A stretch of 64,000 bases of DNA from Simplicispira metamorpha (GTDB lineage: Bacteria; Pseudomonadota; Gammaproteobacteria; Burkholderiales; Burkholderiaceae_C), in contig NZ_SLXH01000003.1 in the NCBI RefSeq assembly GCF_004341365.1, forward strand, positions 62,001 to 126,000. Reading direction: 5' to 3'. The notes beneath the pieces are model-generated. The model was not told the DNA's origin and did not search any database. It saw nothing but the letters and a program-made list of their open reading frames with translations. Below, piece after piece: positions 39,701 through 46,818 of the stretch. Within the stretch, counting starts at the first letter, position 1, and the number at the start of each line of letters is the position of its first letter. A program made the position numbers and the translations under genes.

Positions 39701-40186
39701 CAGGTAGTGGCCCAGGGGGGCGCACCGGGCATGGTCATCATGTTTGACCTTGACCACTTCAAGCGCGTCAATGACACCTACGGCCATGCCGCTGGAGACA
39801 AGGTGCTGGTGCATCTGGCGCAGATTTTGCGCGGCCAGGCCCTGCGCGAGGATGACTTGCCCGCGCGCCTGGGCGGAGAAGAGTTTGCCGTGCTGCTGCC
39901 GCGCACCAGCGCCGATGATGCCGCTGCCGTGGCCGAGCGCCTGCGCCTGGCGCTGGAGCGCAGCCGCATCGACTCGGGTGATGGCCGCACCATCTGCGTC
40001 ACCCTCAGTGCCGGGCTGGCCCCGCTGGCCGGTGACGCCGAGCACAGCCTGGCCCTGGCCGATGCCGCGCTGTACCAGGCCAAAAACAGTGGCCGCAACC
40101 GCGTGGTGGTGGCCGACGCCGCAGTGCCCGCGCAAACGCCACTTTTATTGCTATCAAATAAAGAGCTTATAGCGCCCACTGCGTGA
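36764..40186 (+). CDS. Membrane sensor diguanylate cyclase (dCACHE, five PAS, GGDEF)
   Basis: 1140 residues. Membrane segments at about 18-40 and 292-313 enclose a periplasmic dCACHE-like sensor (SIIQVGVADASGRLTYSS, ISRPVLGRVSGQWSIQF). Five PAS domains follow, starting near residues 325, 460, 590, 715 and 845 (for example YQLALEGGALGVWDW, FADWCQSIHPNDG, VIEHVPGGVLVQN). The GGDEF domain (about 965-1125) has DALTGLANRRAF, FDLDHFKRVNDTYGH and an intact GGEEF, with an RXXD product-inhibition site (REDD) five residues before it. Expected to make cyclic di-GMP. No EAL domain. The last residues and stop come from a dispersed-repeat copy. Confidence 0.93.
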   Translation: MPKIPFPLPLVARQYQSGLLGGLLVLLVCAIYWVHLLGDHADRLTDAESQARQRAVQLSAHMTTQVSTLVSGLEYLAKNLAATYDDDPGGAFLLAERTAWKTFPQNSIIQVGVADASGRLTYSSQPTGVRSVSIADREHFRVHAQGGQPRLFISRPVLGRVSGQWSIQFSYPLEHDGRFAGVVVVSMSPEYIASGFRELFGSGSNVALLVRADGTYLARSHFLDKVLDKSVPKNRGFLTSPQAVRGEYRVMDPIEGVDRYYAWSRLKQFPLVVAVGLDRARALAATQSAIQDSLWRNAVGSFLIVLALLGMALLLRRVQQDRALLQENEQRYQLALEGGALGVWDWSLRTQRLGVDSHLAYLLGLSPDGVQQGLEGLLPLVHPDDRPGIDALVEPLRRGQIDRFARELRLRHHSGQWRWLDVRGKVGQRGQGGRAERIFGTFSDVTARRESEALQAELQARLGKLVAQVPGAVYQYRLSADGHSSFPYASSGISDVYGLTPQEAMRDGSQVFGRIHPEDRQRVSDSIVVSARHLTPWVCEYRTLLADGQVHWLAGHANPERETDGGTLWHGYIHDITEQHAAHDALRRSEERLRMTAAAVGDGLWEWNTASGHMEFDARCQDILGYASPIRRVVFADWCQSIHPNDGHKALGLLQRQVGLGEPFALELRLRCACACGTWRWVELRGQAAPLEGSDGARVMGTLTDIGQRRADAQLRRALLDNAGALLIVTGADRTVRLTNQRAIDMFSGNGQSLAGSDMRFFYWNPTDFVEAGKHYAQVRATGESWMEYPMRSAHGEQRWFAIRGTLLDAEQPEGEVIWTLVDTTERRHAEQALATARAHLLEVIEHVPGGVLVQNTAGSVVVVNNQACQLLGLGAPAADLVGLSAQALQQRMAPEVLRHWQAARAGATVLALPDGRMLQCEQIQMRTAGQDIGQLWIVRDITERRRREETLQRLATTDALTGLANRRAFAQRLDVALEQVVAQGGAPGMVIMFDLDHFKRVNDTYGHAAGDKVLVHLAQILRGQALREDDLPARLGGEEFAVLLPRTSADDAAAVAERLRLALERSRIDSGDGRTICVTLSAGLAPLAGDAEHSLALADAALYQAKNSGRNRVVVADAAVPAQTPLLLLSNKELIAPTA

Positions 40187-40210
40187 GCGCTGGAGGCTGT
40201 TTTGGCTTGA
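40144..40210 (+). repeat. Copy 8 of the dispersed palindromic repeat, containing the diguanylate cyclase stop
   Basis: attgctatcaaat...agctt-atagcgcccactgcg-TGA-gcgctggaggctgttttgg. It encodes the C-terminal LLLSNKELIAPTA and the stop at 40184-40186. Confidence 0.85.
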
Positions 40211-40214
40211 AGTT

Positions 40215-40574
40215 TTACAGGCGCTCTTTGACGTAAGAGGGCCTGTCCATGTCCACGATCTCCACGCTCAGTTGCACCATCACGCCCGGGGGGCGGGGCG
40301 TGAGGCGGCGCAGCACGTCAGCGATGCGGCCTGACAGGTCTTGCTTGGCCTCGGGGGTGCGTCCGGCCAGCAGGCGCAGCTGGGCGTGGACGAAGGCGCG
40401 GCCCGCGCCCACGGTGCCCACCTGAAAGCTGTCGGCCAGCACAAAACGGCTTTTGAGGTCGGCCTCGTCGGCCAGTTCGGGGCTGCTGGTGACGGCCTGG
40501 TTCAGCTCCTCCAGCGCCCGTGCTTCGGGAAAGCCATCGAGGTTGCGGGAGTATTCAACGATGAGGTGGGGCAT
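40215..40574 (-). CDS. 5-carboxymethyl-2-hydroxymuconate isomerase family protein
   Basis: 119 residues; MPHLIVEYSRNL places the family's N-terminal proline (catalytic base after methionine removal) at position 2. VGTVGAGRAFVHAQLRLLAGR and the tautomerase-like fold pattern agree with the CHMI (HpaF) family. No homoprotocatechuate pathway genes are nearby, so the substrate is uncertain. Last gene of the minus-strand set nadB-queE-queD-panD-this. Confidence 0.8.
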   Translation of the reverse strand: MPHLIVEYSRNLDGFPEARALEELNQAVTSSPELADEADLKSRFVLADSFQVGTVGAGRAFVHAQLRLLAGRTPEAKQDLSGRIADVLRRLTPRPPGVMVQLSVEIVDMDRPSYVKERL

Positions 40575-40613
40575 GGTCTGTGCTCTTGCGGGGTGGTAGG
40601 AAAAAAGCCTGCG

Positions 40614-40994
40614 TTACATCGCCTGGGTGGGCACGTGGTGGCGCAGTTCGGTCTGGCGGTTGGCGTCATCGACAAACACCAGCTGCGGCGCGTGGGCCTT
40701 GACCTGGTCTTCGTGGACTTGGGCAAAGCTGGCAATGATGAGCAAGTCGCCCACGCAGGCGCGGCGCGCTGCCGAGCCGTTGACCGAAATCATCCCGCTG
40801 CCGCGCTGGCCCTTGATGGCGTAGGTGACAAAGCGCTCGCCGTTGTCGATGTTCCAGATGTGGATTTGTTCGTTCTCACAGATGTTGGCGGCGTCCAGCA
40901 GGTCTTCGTCAATGGCGCAGGAGCCTTCGTAGTGCAGCTCGCAGTGGGTGGTTTTGACGCGGTGGATTTTGGATTTGAGCAGGGTGCGGAACAT
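40614..40994 (-). CDS. panD: Aspartate 1-decarboxylase
   Basis: 126 residues from [11 protein letters not shown] (40994), with GGAAG upstream. [15 protein letters not shown] contains the Gly24-Ser25 self-cleavage site that yields the pyruvoyl group; [19 protein letters not shown] follows the family. Makes beta-alanine for panC. Confidence 0.96.
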   Translation of the reverse strand: MFRTLLKSKIHRVKTTHCELHYEGSCAIDEDLLDAANICENEQIHIWNIDNGERFVTYAIKGQRGSGMISVNGSAARRACVGDLLIIASFAQVHEDQVKAHAPQLVFVDDANRQTELRHHVPTQAM

Positions 40995-41042
40995 GGTTTT
41001 CTTCCGAAAAAAGGTCAATGTGAAAAAAAGGGCGGAGCAGGT

Positions 41043-41447
41043 TTACCACTCCAGCGTGCAGCTGTCGCCCAGCGCTTCGCGCCAGACACGCACCCGCCAG
41101 GGCGCGGGCTGCATGTCGGCCAGGGCGCGGGCAATGAACAGGCACAGGTTTTCCAGCGTGGGCGGGGCCAGGCCAGGCACCTCGTCGAGCAAGTGGTGAT
41201 CGAGCTGCTCGCGCACCGATTGCAGGCGCAAGCGCAGGTAGCCCAGGTCAATCACCATGCCCGTGGCCGGGTCGAGGGGGCCGCGCAAGGTGACTTCAGC
41301 GTGGTAGGTGTGGCCGTGGATGCGGCGGCTGCCTTCGGCTTCAATCTGGCGTTGCAGGGTGTGCGCGGCGTCAAAGAAAAAGCGTTGGCTGACGCACATC
41401 ACGGGGCTGGCAGGCACGGTCATGGCAAGGGTAGGGGTAGCAGTCAT
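41043..41447 (-). CDS. queD: 6-pyruvoyl-tetrahydropterin synthase family protein (QueD-like, Cys-to-Ser variant)
   Basis: 134 residues from ATG at 41447, overlapping the queE stop; ATG at 41423 is a possible internal start. Zinc histidines in FFFDAAHTL and RRIHGHTYHAEV, the YLRLRLQSVREQLDHHLLDEV helix and PTLENLCLFI are family features. The catalytic cysteine that precedes the HGH motif in E. coli QueD (Cys27) is serine here (GSRRIHGH). The queE neighbour argues for the queuosine pathway, but the activity is less certain because of that change. Confidence 0.82.
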   Translation of the reverse strand: MTATPTLAMTVPASPVMCVSQRFFFDAAHTLQRQIEAEGSRRIHGHTYHAEVTLRGPLDPATGMVIDLGYLRLRLQSVREQLDHHLLDEVPGLAPPTLENLCLFIARALADMQPAPWRVRVWREALGDSCTLEW

Positions 41448-42085
41448 CAGCGGATGCCAGAGATTTTGTGCGTTTGCAGGCCCAGGCGCCAGCGCGGGTC
41501 TTGCAGGCAGGCAGCAATGCACAAGGCGGTGTTGTGTGCCTGTGCCGGGCCATCCATGGGTTGCAGAAAGCGGTGTTCGAATGTGCCCGCCTGTGCCAGC
41601 GTGGCCAAGTCCAGTCCGGGTTGGGGCCAGACGACCTTGAGTTCCTGGCCCTGGCGCTGTAGCCAGGGTGCGCCGGCCTTGGGGCTGACGCACAGCCAGT
41701 CAATCCCGGGTGGGGCGGCCAGGGTGCCGTTGGTTTCGACGGCGATGCGGAAATGCCGCGCATGCAGCGCCGCTATCAGGGGGACATCGACCTGCATCAG
41801 TGGCTCGCCGCCGGTCAGCACCACCAGGCGGTGGGTGCTGTCGCCCGCAGGCCACAGGGCCTCGATCTGCGCCGCCAGGGCGTCGGCCACCGGGTATTTG
41901 CCCCCCAGTGTGCCGTCGGTGCCGACAAAGTCGGTGTCGCAAAAACGGCAGATGGCAGCGGCGCGGTCGGCTTCGCGGCCACTCCAGAGGTTGCAGCCCG
42001 CAAAGCGGCAAAACACGGCGGGCAGACCGGCCTGGGCGCCCTCGCCTTGCAGGGTGTAGAAGATTTCTTTGACGCTGTAGGTCAT
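41447..42085 (-). CDS. queE: 7-carboxy-7-deazaguanine synthase
   Basis: 212 residues from MTYSVKEIFYTLQGEG (42085). Radical SAM loop: C in RFAGCNLWSG, then 14 residues, then CRFC, i.e. CX14CX2C, the extended form described for Burkholderia QueE. VLTGGEPLMQ and AVETNGTL are further motifs. Converts carboxytetrahydropterin to 7-carboxy-7-deazaguanine in queuosine synthesis. ATGA overlap with nadB upstream and with queD downstream. Confidence 0.95.
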   Translation of the reverse strand: MTYSVKEIFYTLQGEGAQAGLPAVFCRFAGCNLWSGREADRAAAICRFCDTDFVGTDGTLGGKYPVADALAAQIEALWPAGDSTHRLVVLTGGEPLMQVDVPLIAALHARHFRIAVETNGTLAAPPGIDWLCVSPKAGAPWLQRQGQELKVVWPQPGLDLATLAQAGTFEHRFLQPMDGPAQAHNTALCIAACLQDPRWRLGLQTHKISGIR

Positions 42086-43680
42086 GGTCGCCACGGCCCC
42101 ACGGGTGGGGTGCTGGGCACCAGGATGGTGGGCGCGGCGGGCGCAGCGCGCTCGGGGTAGTCGCGGCTGTAGTGCAGGCCCCGGCTTTCGCGGCGCATTT
42201 GGGCGCTGCGCACGATCAGGTCGGCCACCAGCACCAGGTTGCGCAGCTCCAGCAGGTCGCGGGTGATGTGGAAGTGGGCGTAGAACTCCTGGATTTCCGC
42301 CTGCAACATGGCAATGCGGTGGGCGGCGCGCTCCAGGCGTTTGTTGGTGCGCACTATGCCCACGTAGTCCCACATGAAACGGCGCAGCTCGTCCCAGTTG
42401 TGCGAGATGACCACCGATTCATCGGCATCCTGCACGCGGCTGTCATCCCAGCGCGGCAGCGCCGGAATCTGCACGCGCGGCGCTTCGGCAATGGCGTGGG
42501 CGGCGGCGCGGGCAAAGACGATGCATTCGAGCAGCGAGTTGCTGGCCAGCCGGTTGGCGCCGTGCAGGCCGGTGTAGGCCACTTCGCCCACGGCAAACAG
42601 CCCGGGCAGGTCGGTGCGTCCGGCCAGATCGGTGAGCACGCCGCCGCAGGTGAAGTGCGCGGTGGGCACCACGGGAATGGGTTCCTTGGTGATGTCGATG
42701 CCCAAACTGGCGCAGTGGGCCAGGATGTTGGGAAAGTGCTCGTTCAGGAATTCCGGGCTTTGGTGCGAGATGTCGAGGTGCACACAATCGAGGCCGTGTT
42801 TTTTCATCTCGAAGTCGATGGCGCGTGCCACCACATCGCGCGGGGCCAGTTCGGCGCGCTCGTCGTGCTCGGGCATGAAGCGGGTGCCGTCGGGCAGCAG
42901 CAGTTTGCCGCCTTCGCCGCGCACCGCTTCGCTGATCAAAAACGACTTGGCGTGCGGGTGGTACAGCCCGGTGGGGTGGAACTGGATGAACTCCAGGTTG
43001 GCCACGCGGCAGCCCGCGCGCCAGGCGGCGGCAATGCCGTCGCCTGTGGCTGTATCGGGGTTGGTGGTGTAGAGGTAAACCTTGCCTGCGCCGCCTGTGG
43101 CCAGAATGGTTTGCGGCGCGCGGAACGTAATCACCTGGTCGGTGGCTTCGTCCAGGGCGTACAGGCCCAGGCAGCGCTGGCCCGCCAGGCCCAGCTTCTG
43201 GCTGGTGATCAGGTCGATCAGGGTGTGGTGCTCAAACAGCGTGATGCCGGGCGTGGCGCGCACCACGTCGATCAGCGTGCGCTGCACGGCGGCGCCCGTG
43301 GCGTCGGTGACGTGGGCGATGCGCCGGGCGCTGTGGCCGCCTTCGCGCGTGAGGTGCAGGTGTTCGCCCTCCAGCGTGAACGGCACGCCCAGCGCGCGCA
43401 GCCAGGCGATGGAGGCGGGGGCGTTTTCGACCACAAAGCGCGTGGTGGCCAGATCGCACAGGCCCGCGCCCGCCACCAGGGTGTCCTGGATGTGGGCCTC
43501 AAAGCTGTCGTCGTCGGCCAGCACGGCGGCAATACCGCCCTGGGCCCAGCTGCTGGAGCCGTCTTGCAGTTGGCGCTTGGTGATGACGGCCACGCGGTGC
43601 GTGGGTGCCAGGTGCAGGGCGGCAGACAGGCCGGCCAGGCCGCTGCCCACAATCAGAACGTCAAAGTCGTGTGAGGCCAT
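42082..43680 (-). CDS. nadB: L-aspartate oxidase
   Basis: 532 residues from MASHDFDVLIVGSGLAG (43680). FAD site VGSGLAGLSAALHL, SSWAQGGIAAVL, ATGGAGKVYLYTTNPDTATG, the active-site region GVLTDLAGRTDLPGLFAVGE and GANRLASNSLLE identify NadB rather than succinate dehydrogenase. Oxidises aspartate to iminoaspartate for nadA. Translationally coupled to queE. Confidence 0.96.
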   Translation of the reverse strand: MASHDFDVLIVGSGLAGLSAALHLAPTHRVAVITKRQLQDGSSSWAQGGIAAVLADDDSFEAHIQDTLVAGAGLCDLATTRFVVENAPASIAWLRALGVPFTLEGEHLHLTREGGHSARRIAHVTDATGAAVQRTLIDVVRATPGITLFEHHTLIDLITSQKLGLAGQRCLGLYALDEATDQVITFRAPQTILATGGAGKVYLYTTNPDTATGDGIAAAWRAGCRVANLEFIQFHPTGLYHPHAKSFLISEAVRGEGGKLLLPDGTRFMPEHDERAELAPRDVVARAIDFEMKKHGLDCVHLDISHQSPEFLNEHFPNILAHCASLGIDITKEPIPVVPTAHFTCGGVLTDLAGRTDLPGLFAVGEVAYTGLHGANRLASNSLLECIVFARAAAHAIAEAPRVQIPALPRWDDSRVQDADESVVISHNWDELRRFMWDYVGIVRTNKRLERAAHRIAMLQAEIQEFYAHFHITRDLLELRNLVLVADLIVRSAQMRRESRGLHYSRDYPERAAPAAPTILVPSTPPVGPWRP

Positions 43681-43766
43681 GGGGTGAACAAGTGGGGTGC
43701 AGTGGGTGCAGCGGCAACCGGCCGTGTATCGGTGGCCCGCCAAGGCGGCAGGCGCAGCATGTTGCA

Positions 43767-44618
43767 TCAAACCGGCGTATAGGCCAGCCTGACATAAATG
43801 GGCGCGAAGGCTTCGGCCTGGGTGATTTCGACCAGGGTTTCCTTGGCCAGCTCCAGCAGGGCAATGAAGGTCACGACCAGCACGGTGGCGCCTTTGCCGG
43901 GGTCGAACAGGTCTTCAAACTCGACAAAGCGCCGCCCTTGCAGGGCCTTGAGCACCTGGCCCATGTACTCGCGTACCGAGAGTTCTTCGCGCGTGATTTT
44001 GTGGTGCTGCACCAGCCGGGCACGTTTCAGAATGTCACGCCAGGCCGCTTGCAGGTCGGCAGCGCAGACTTCGGGCAGGCGCTGCTGCACGGCTTCGCCC
44101 ACCACCACCTGCGCGCACCAGAAGTCGCGCCCGTGCAGGGGCAGCTCGGCCAGCTGGCGGGCGGCGCCTTTCATTTGCTCGTATTCGAGCAGGCGGCGCA
44201 CCAGCTCGGCGCGCGGGTCTTCGGCCTCGTCGGCGCCCGCCTGCTTTTTGGGCGGCAGCAGCATGCGCGACTTGATCTCGATGAGCATGGCGGCCATCAG
44301 CAAATACTCGGCAGCCAGCTCCAGGTTGCGGTTGCGGATTTCATCGACATAGACCAGGTACTGGCGCGTGAGCGCGGCCATGGGAATGTCGAGGATGTTG
44401 AAGTTTTGTTTGCGGATCAGGTAGAGCAGCAAGTCCAGCGGACCCTCAAAGGCTTCGAGGATGACTTCGAGCGCATCGGGCGGGATATAGAGGTCGGTGG
44501 GCAGGGCAAACAGCGGCTCGCCGTACAGGCGCGCCAAAGCCACCGGATCGTGCGCGGTGGCGGCGGGGGCCAGGTGGGGGGGGGCTGGCAAGGCGGCTTG
44601 CGTGTCGGCGCTGCCCAT
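43767..44618 (-). CDS. scpA: Segregation and condensation protein A
   Basis: 283 residues from ATG at 44618; TTG at 44630 adds four residues. FEGPLDLLLYLIRKQNFNILDIPMA is the N-terminal kleisin signature, YLLMAAMLIEIKSRMLLPP follows, and the C-terminal winged helix ends VTFIALLELAKETLVEITQ. ScpA bridges SMC heads in chromosome condensation. The usual partner scpB is not in the window. Confidence 0.93.
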   Translation of the reverse strand: MGSADTQAALPAPPHLAPAATAHDPVALARLYGEPLFALPTDLYIPPDALEVILEAFEGPLDLLLYLIRKQNFNILDIPMAALTRQYLVYVDEIRNRNLELAAEYLLMAAMLIEIKSRMLLPPKKQAGADEAEDPRAELVRRLLEYEQMKGAARQLAELPLHGRDFWCAQVVVGEAVQQRLPEVCAADLQAAWRDILKRARLVQHHKITREELSVREYMGQVLKALQGRRFVEFEDLFDPGKGATVLVVTFIALLELAKETLVEITQAEAFAPIYVRLAYTPV

Positions 44619-44628
44619 GGCGGAATTC

Positions 44629-44681
44629 AAAATGATAGCTGCCAGCGCCCGGCTGGTGGGCGCCAGAGGCTGTTTTGATCA
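44629..44681 (+). repeat. Copy 9 of the dispersed palindromic repeat
   Basis: Fills the gap between scpA and the DUF3460 gene: aatgatagctgccagcgcc ... ggcgccagaggctgttttga. The DUF3460 stop codon (44679-44681) lies at its right edge. Confidence 0.8.
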
Positions 44682-44894
44682 CAAACCCGGGATGGGGTTG
44701 GTCTGGTACACGTAGGGTTTTTGCGCTACTTCGGCAGCGTCGAATTCTTTCCACAGGGCGTGGTCCACGGGCTTGTCCCACAGCAAGGCGCGGCCTGCCA
44801 CTTGCTGGGCGTCCAGCTCGGGGCGCTGGGTTTTCAGCTGGTTGATGAACTGTGTCGCGTCGGACATGTAGTGGGGGCGGGCAAAAATGGACAT
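44679..44894 (-). CDS. DUF3460 protein
   Basis: 71 residues from MSIFARPHYMSDAT (44894). Matches the small DUF3460 family: FINQLKTQRPELDAQQVAGR, LLWDKPVD, QKPYVYQTNP. Function unknown; in related genomes it sits with scpA and pan genes, as here. A longer frame to 45152 would overlap the divergent lipoprotein gene and is rejected. Confidence 0.85.
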   Translation of the reverse strand: MSIFARPHYMSDATQFINQLKTQRPELDAQQVAGRALLWDKPVDHALWKEFDAAEVAQKPYVYQTNPIPGL

Positions 44895-44937
44895 GGACTG
44901 GGTTAACCTCTCTGCCTCGATTTTACCGGGGAGTGCC

Positions 44938-45450
44938 ATGCCCTTTTTCAACCGCCTTGCCAGCAGCGCCGCCTTGGCGCTGGTTTTGCTGGCTGCCGCC
45001 GGTTGCGACCCGCAGCGCATCAGCGAGCTGGAGGAGGGCCTGTCCACCGAAGTGGACGTGCGCGACCGCTTTGGCCCGCCCGACCAGGTGTGGGACGAGG
45101 GCAACGGCAGCCGCACGCTGGAGTACAACCGCCAGCCCGCAGGCCAGCGCAATTACATGATCACCATCGGCCCCGACGGCAAGATGAGCGCCCTGCGCCA
45201 AGTGCTCACCCCCGAGAACTTTGCCCGCATCCAGGCGGGTATGGGCATGGATGAGGTGCGCCGGCGCCTGGGCAAGCCGGCCAAGGTCACGCCCTACGCG
45301 CTCAGCGGCGAAACGCATTACGACTGGCGCTTTCTGGAGCCGCCCAACACCGCCATGTTGTTCACCGTGGTCACCGACCGCAGCCTGCGCGTGCTGCGCA
45401 CCCAAACCACCCCCGACATGGCCTCGCCCGACCACAACGGGCCGCGTTAA
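44938..45450 (+). CDS. BamE/SmpA-like lipoprotein
   Basis: 170 residues from ATG at 44938 with GGGGAG upstream. Signal peptide with lipobox LAAAGC (cysteine 23). Two similar halves follow, each with the small-protein-A pattern: GLSTEVDVRDRFGPPDQVWDEG and GMGMDEVRRRLGKPAKVTPY, then a strand ending in a Trp (YDWRFLEP). Such folds occur in BamE-type envelope proteins; the exact role is unknown. Divergent from DUF3460. Confidence 0.78.
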   Translation: MPFFNRLASSAALALVLLAAAGCDPQRISELEEGLSTEVDVRDRFGPPDQVWDEGNGSRTLEYNRQPAGQRNYMITIGPDGKMSALRQVLTPENFARIQAGMGMDEVRRRLGKPAKVTPYALSGETHYDWRFLEPPNTAMLFTVVTDRSLRVLRTQTTPDMASPDHNGPR

Positions 45451-45477
45451 CCTTTCACTTTTCAATGACCTGTGTCC

Positions 45478-46818
45478 ATGCAAATCAGTGCTGAATCTGT
45501 TCTGGCCCTGGCACCCGATGCCGCCTCGGCCAAGGCCGCCAATGGATTGACCAAACCGGGGCAATGGCCGCTGCTGGGCGCCAACGAAGCGGCGGTGTGG
45601 GGCGAATGCCAGGGCAGCAGCCGCTACCAGACACAGGTGGACTTGTCGGGGCCGTCGTTTCGCTGCTCGTGCCCCAGCCGCAAGTTTCCGTGCAAACACG
45701 GCCTGGCTTTGCTGCTGCTGTGGGCCAAAAGCCCGGCGCTGTTCCAGACCGGCCCATCGCCCGCCTGGGTGAGCGAGTGGCTGGCCTCGCGCACCGAGCG
45801 CAGCCAGAAAAAAGAAGAAAAGCAGCGCGAGAAAGCCGCTGAAAAAGCCGCCGACCCCAACGCCGCAGAGGCTGCCCTGAAAACCGCGCAAAAACGCTGG
45901 GCGCGCATCGACAAGGGCGTGGCCGAATTGCAGCAATGGCTGCTCGACCAGGCTGCGCAGGGGCTGGGCCACCTCACCCCCGACAGCCAGGACGCCTGGG
46001 ATGCCATGGCCGCGCGCCTGGTCGATGCCCAGGCCCCGGGCCTGGCGCAGCGCCTGCGCTACGCCGCGGCCGCGCTGTTCGATGGCCCGCACTGGCCAGA
46101 AAACGTGCTGCGCCGCCTGGGCCTGCTGCAACTGGCCTGCGACGCCGTGGCGCGGCGCACGGCCCTGGGCGAGGGCGCCATCGCCGACGTGCGCGCCCTG
46201 CTGGGCTGGCCCCTGGACAAAGACGCTGTACTGGCACAGGCCAGCCCCGTGCGCGACCAGTGGCAGGTGATGGGCGTGATCCAGGAAGAGCGCGAGGGCG
46301 GGCTGATGGAGCGGCGTGTGTGGCTGCACGGCCTGCACACCGGCCAGCGTGCCCTGGTGCTGGACCACGCGTTTGCAGGCCGTGCTTTTGAGCAGGCCTG
46401 GATGTGCCCGGCCACCGTGGATGCCGCACTGGCTTTCTATCCCAGTGCCGCGCCGCTGCGCGCGCTGGTGGCGGGTGCTGGCAGCGAGGCGGACGCGGCA
46501 CCTGCCGCGCAGGGCGCTGGCACCAGCACCCCAGCGCAGGAGTGGCATGCCGTGGCCCGGCGCATGGCAGACAACCCGTGGGGCTTTTTGCACCCCTTGC
46601 GCTGCCATGACGCCACGATGGCCCACGACGCAGACCATTTCTACCTGCACTGGGGCACTGCGGTGCTGCCCTTGCAGCTGCGCCAGGCCGATGGCTGGAC
46701 TTTGCTGGCACTGGGTGCCGGACACGCCCTGACCGTACAAGGCGAATGGGACGGCCAAGCCCTGCGCCCTTTGTCTGCACACAGCCCCGAAGGGGTCTGG
46801 ATCTGGAGTCCCGCATGA
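45478..46818 (+). CDS. SWIM zinc-finger protein of a MoxR/VWA system (YehQ-like)
   Basis: 446 residues from ATG at 45478 (GTG at 45472 is the alternative). Residues about 62-75 hold the SWIM zinc motif CSCPSRKFPCKH. A charged lysine/glutamate helix (about 105-135) follows, then an alpha-rich C-terminal region with no recognised domain. SWIM domains bind DNA, RNA or proteins. First gene of a five-gene operon; overlaps the next gene (ATGA). Confidence 0.88.
   Translation: MQISAESVLALAPDAASAKAANGLTKPGQWPLLGANEAAVWGECQGSSRYQTQVDLSGPSFRCSCPSRKFPCKHGLALLLLWAKSPALFQTGPSPAWVSEWLASRTERSQKKEEKQREKAAEKAADPNAAEAALKTAQKRWARIDKGVAELQQWLLDQAAQGLGHLTPDSQDAWDAMAARLVDAQAPGLAQRLRYAAAALFDGPHWPENVLRRLGLLQLACDAVARRTALGEGAIADVRALLGWPLDKDAVLAQASPVRDQWQVMGVIQEEREGGLMERRVWLHGLHTGQRALVLDHAFAGRAFEQAWMCPATVDAALAFYPSAAPLRALVAGAGSEADAAPAAQGAGTSTPAQEWHAVARRMADNPWGFLHPLRCHDATMAHDADHFYLHWGTAVLPLQLRQADGWTLLALGAGHALTVQGEWDGQALRPLSAHSPEGVWIWSPA

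Noticed and set aside
41040-42100. A preQ1 riboswitch near queD/queE
   Set aside because: The genes overlap each other and nadB, leaving no leader region, and no aptamer-like sequence is seen.
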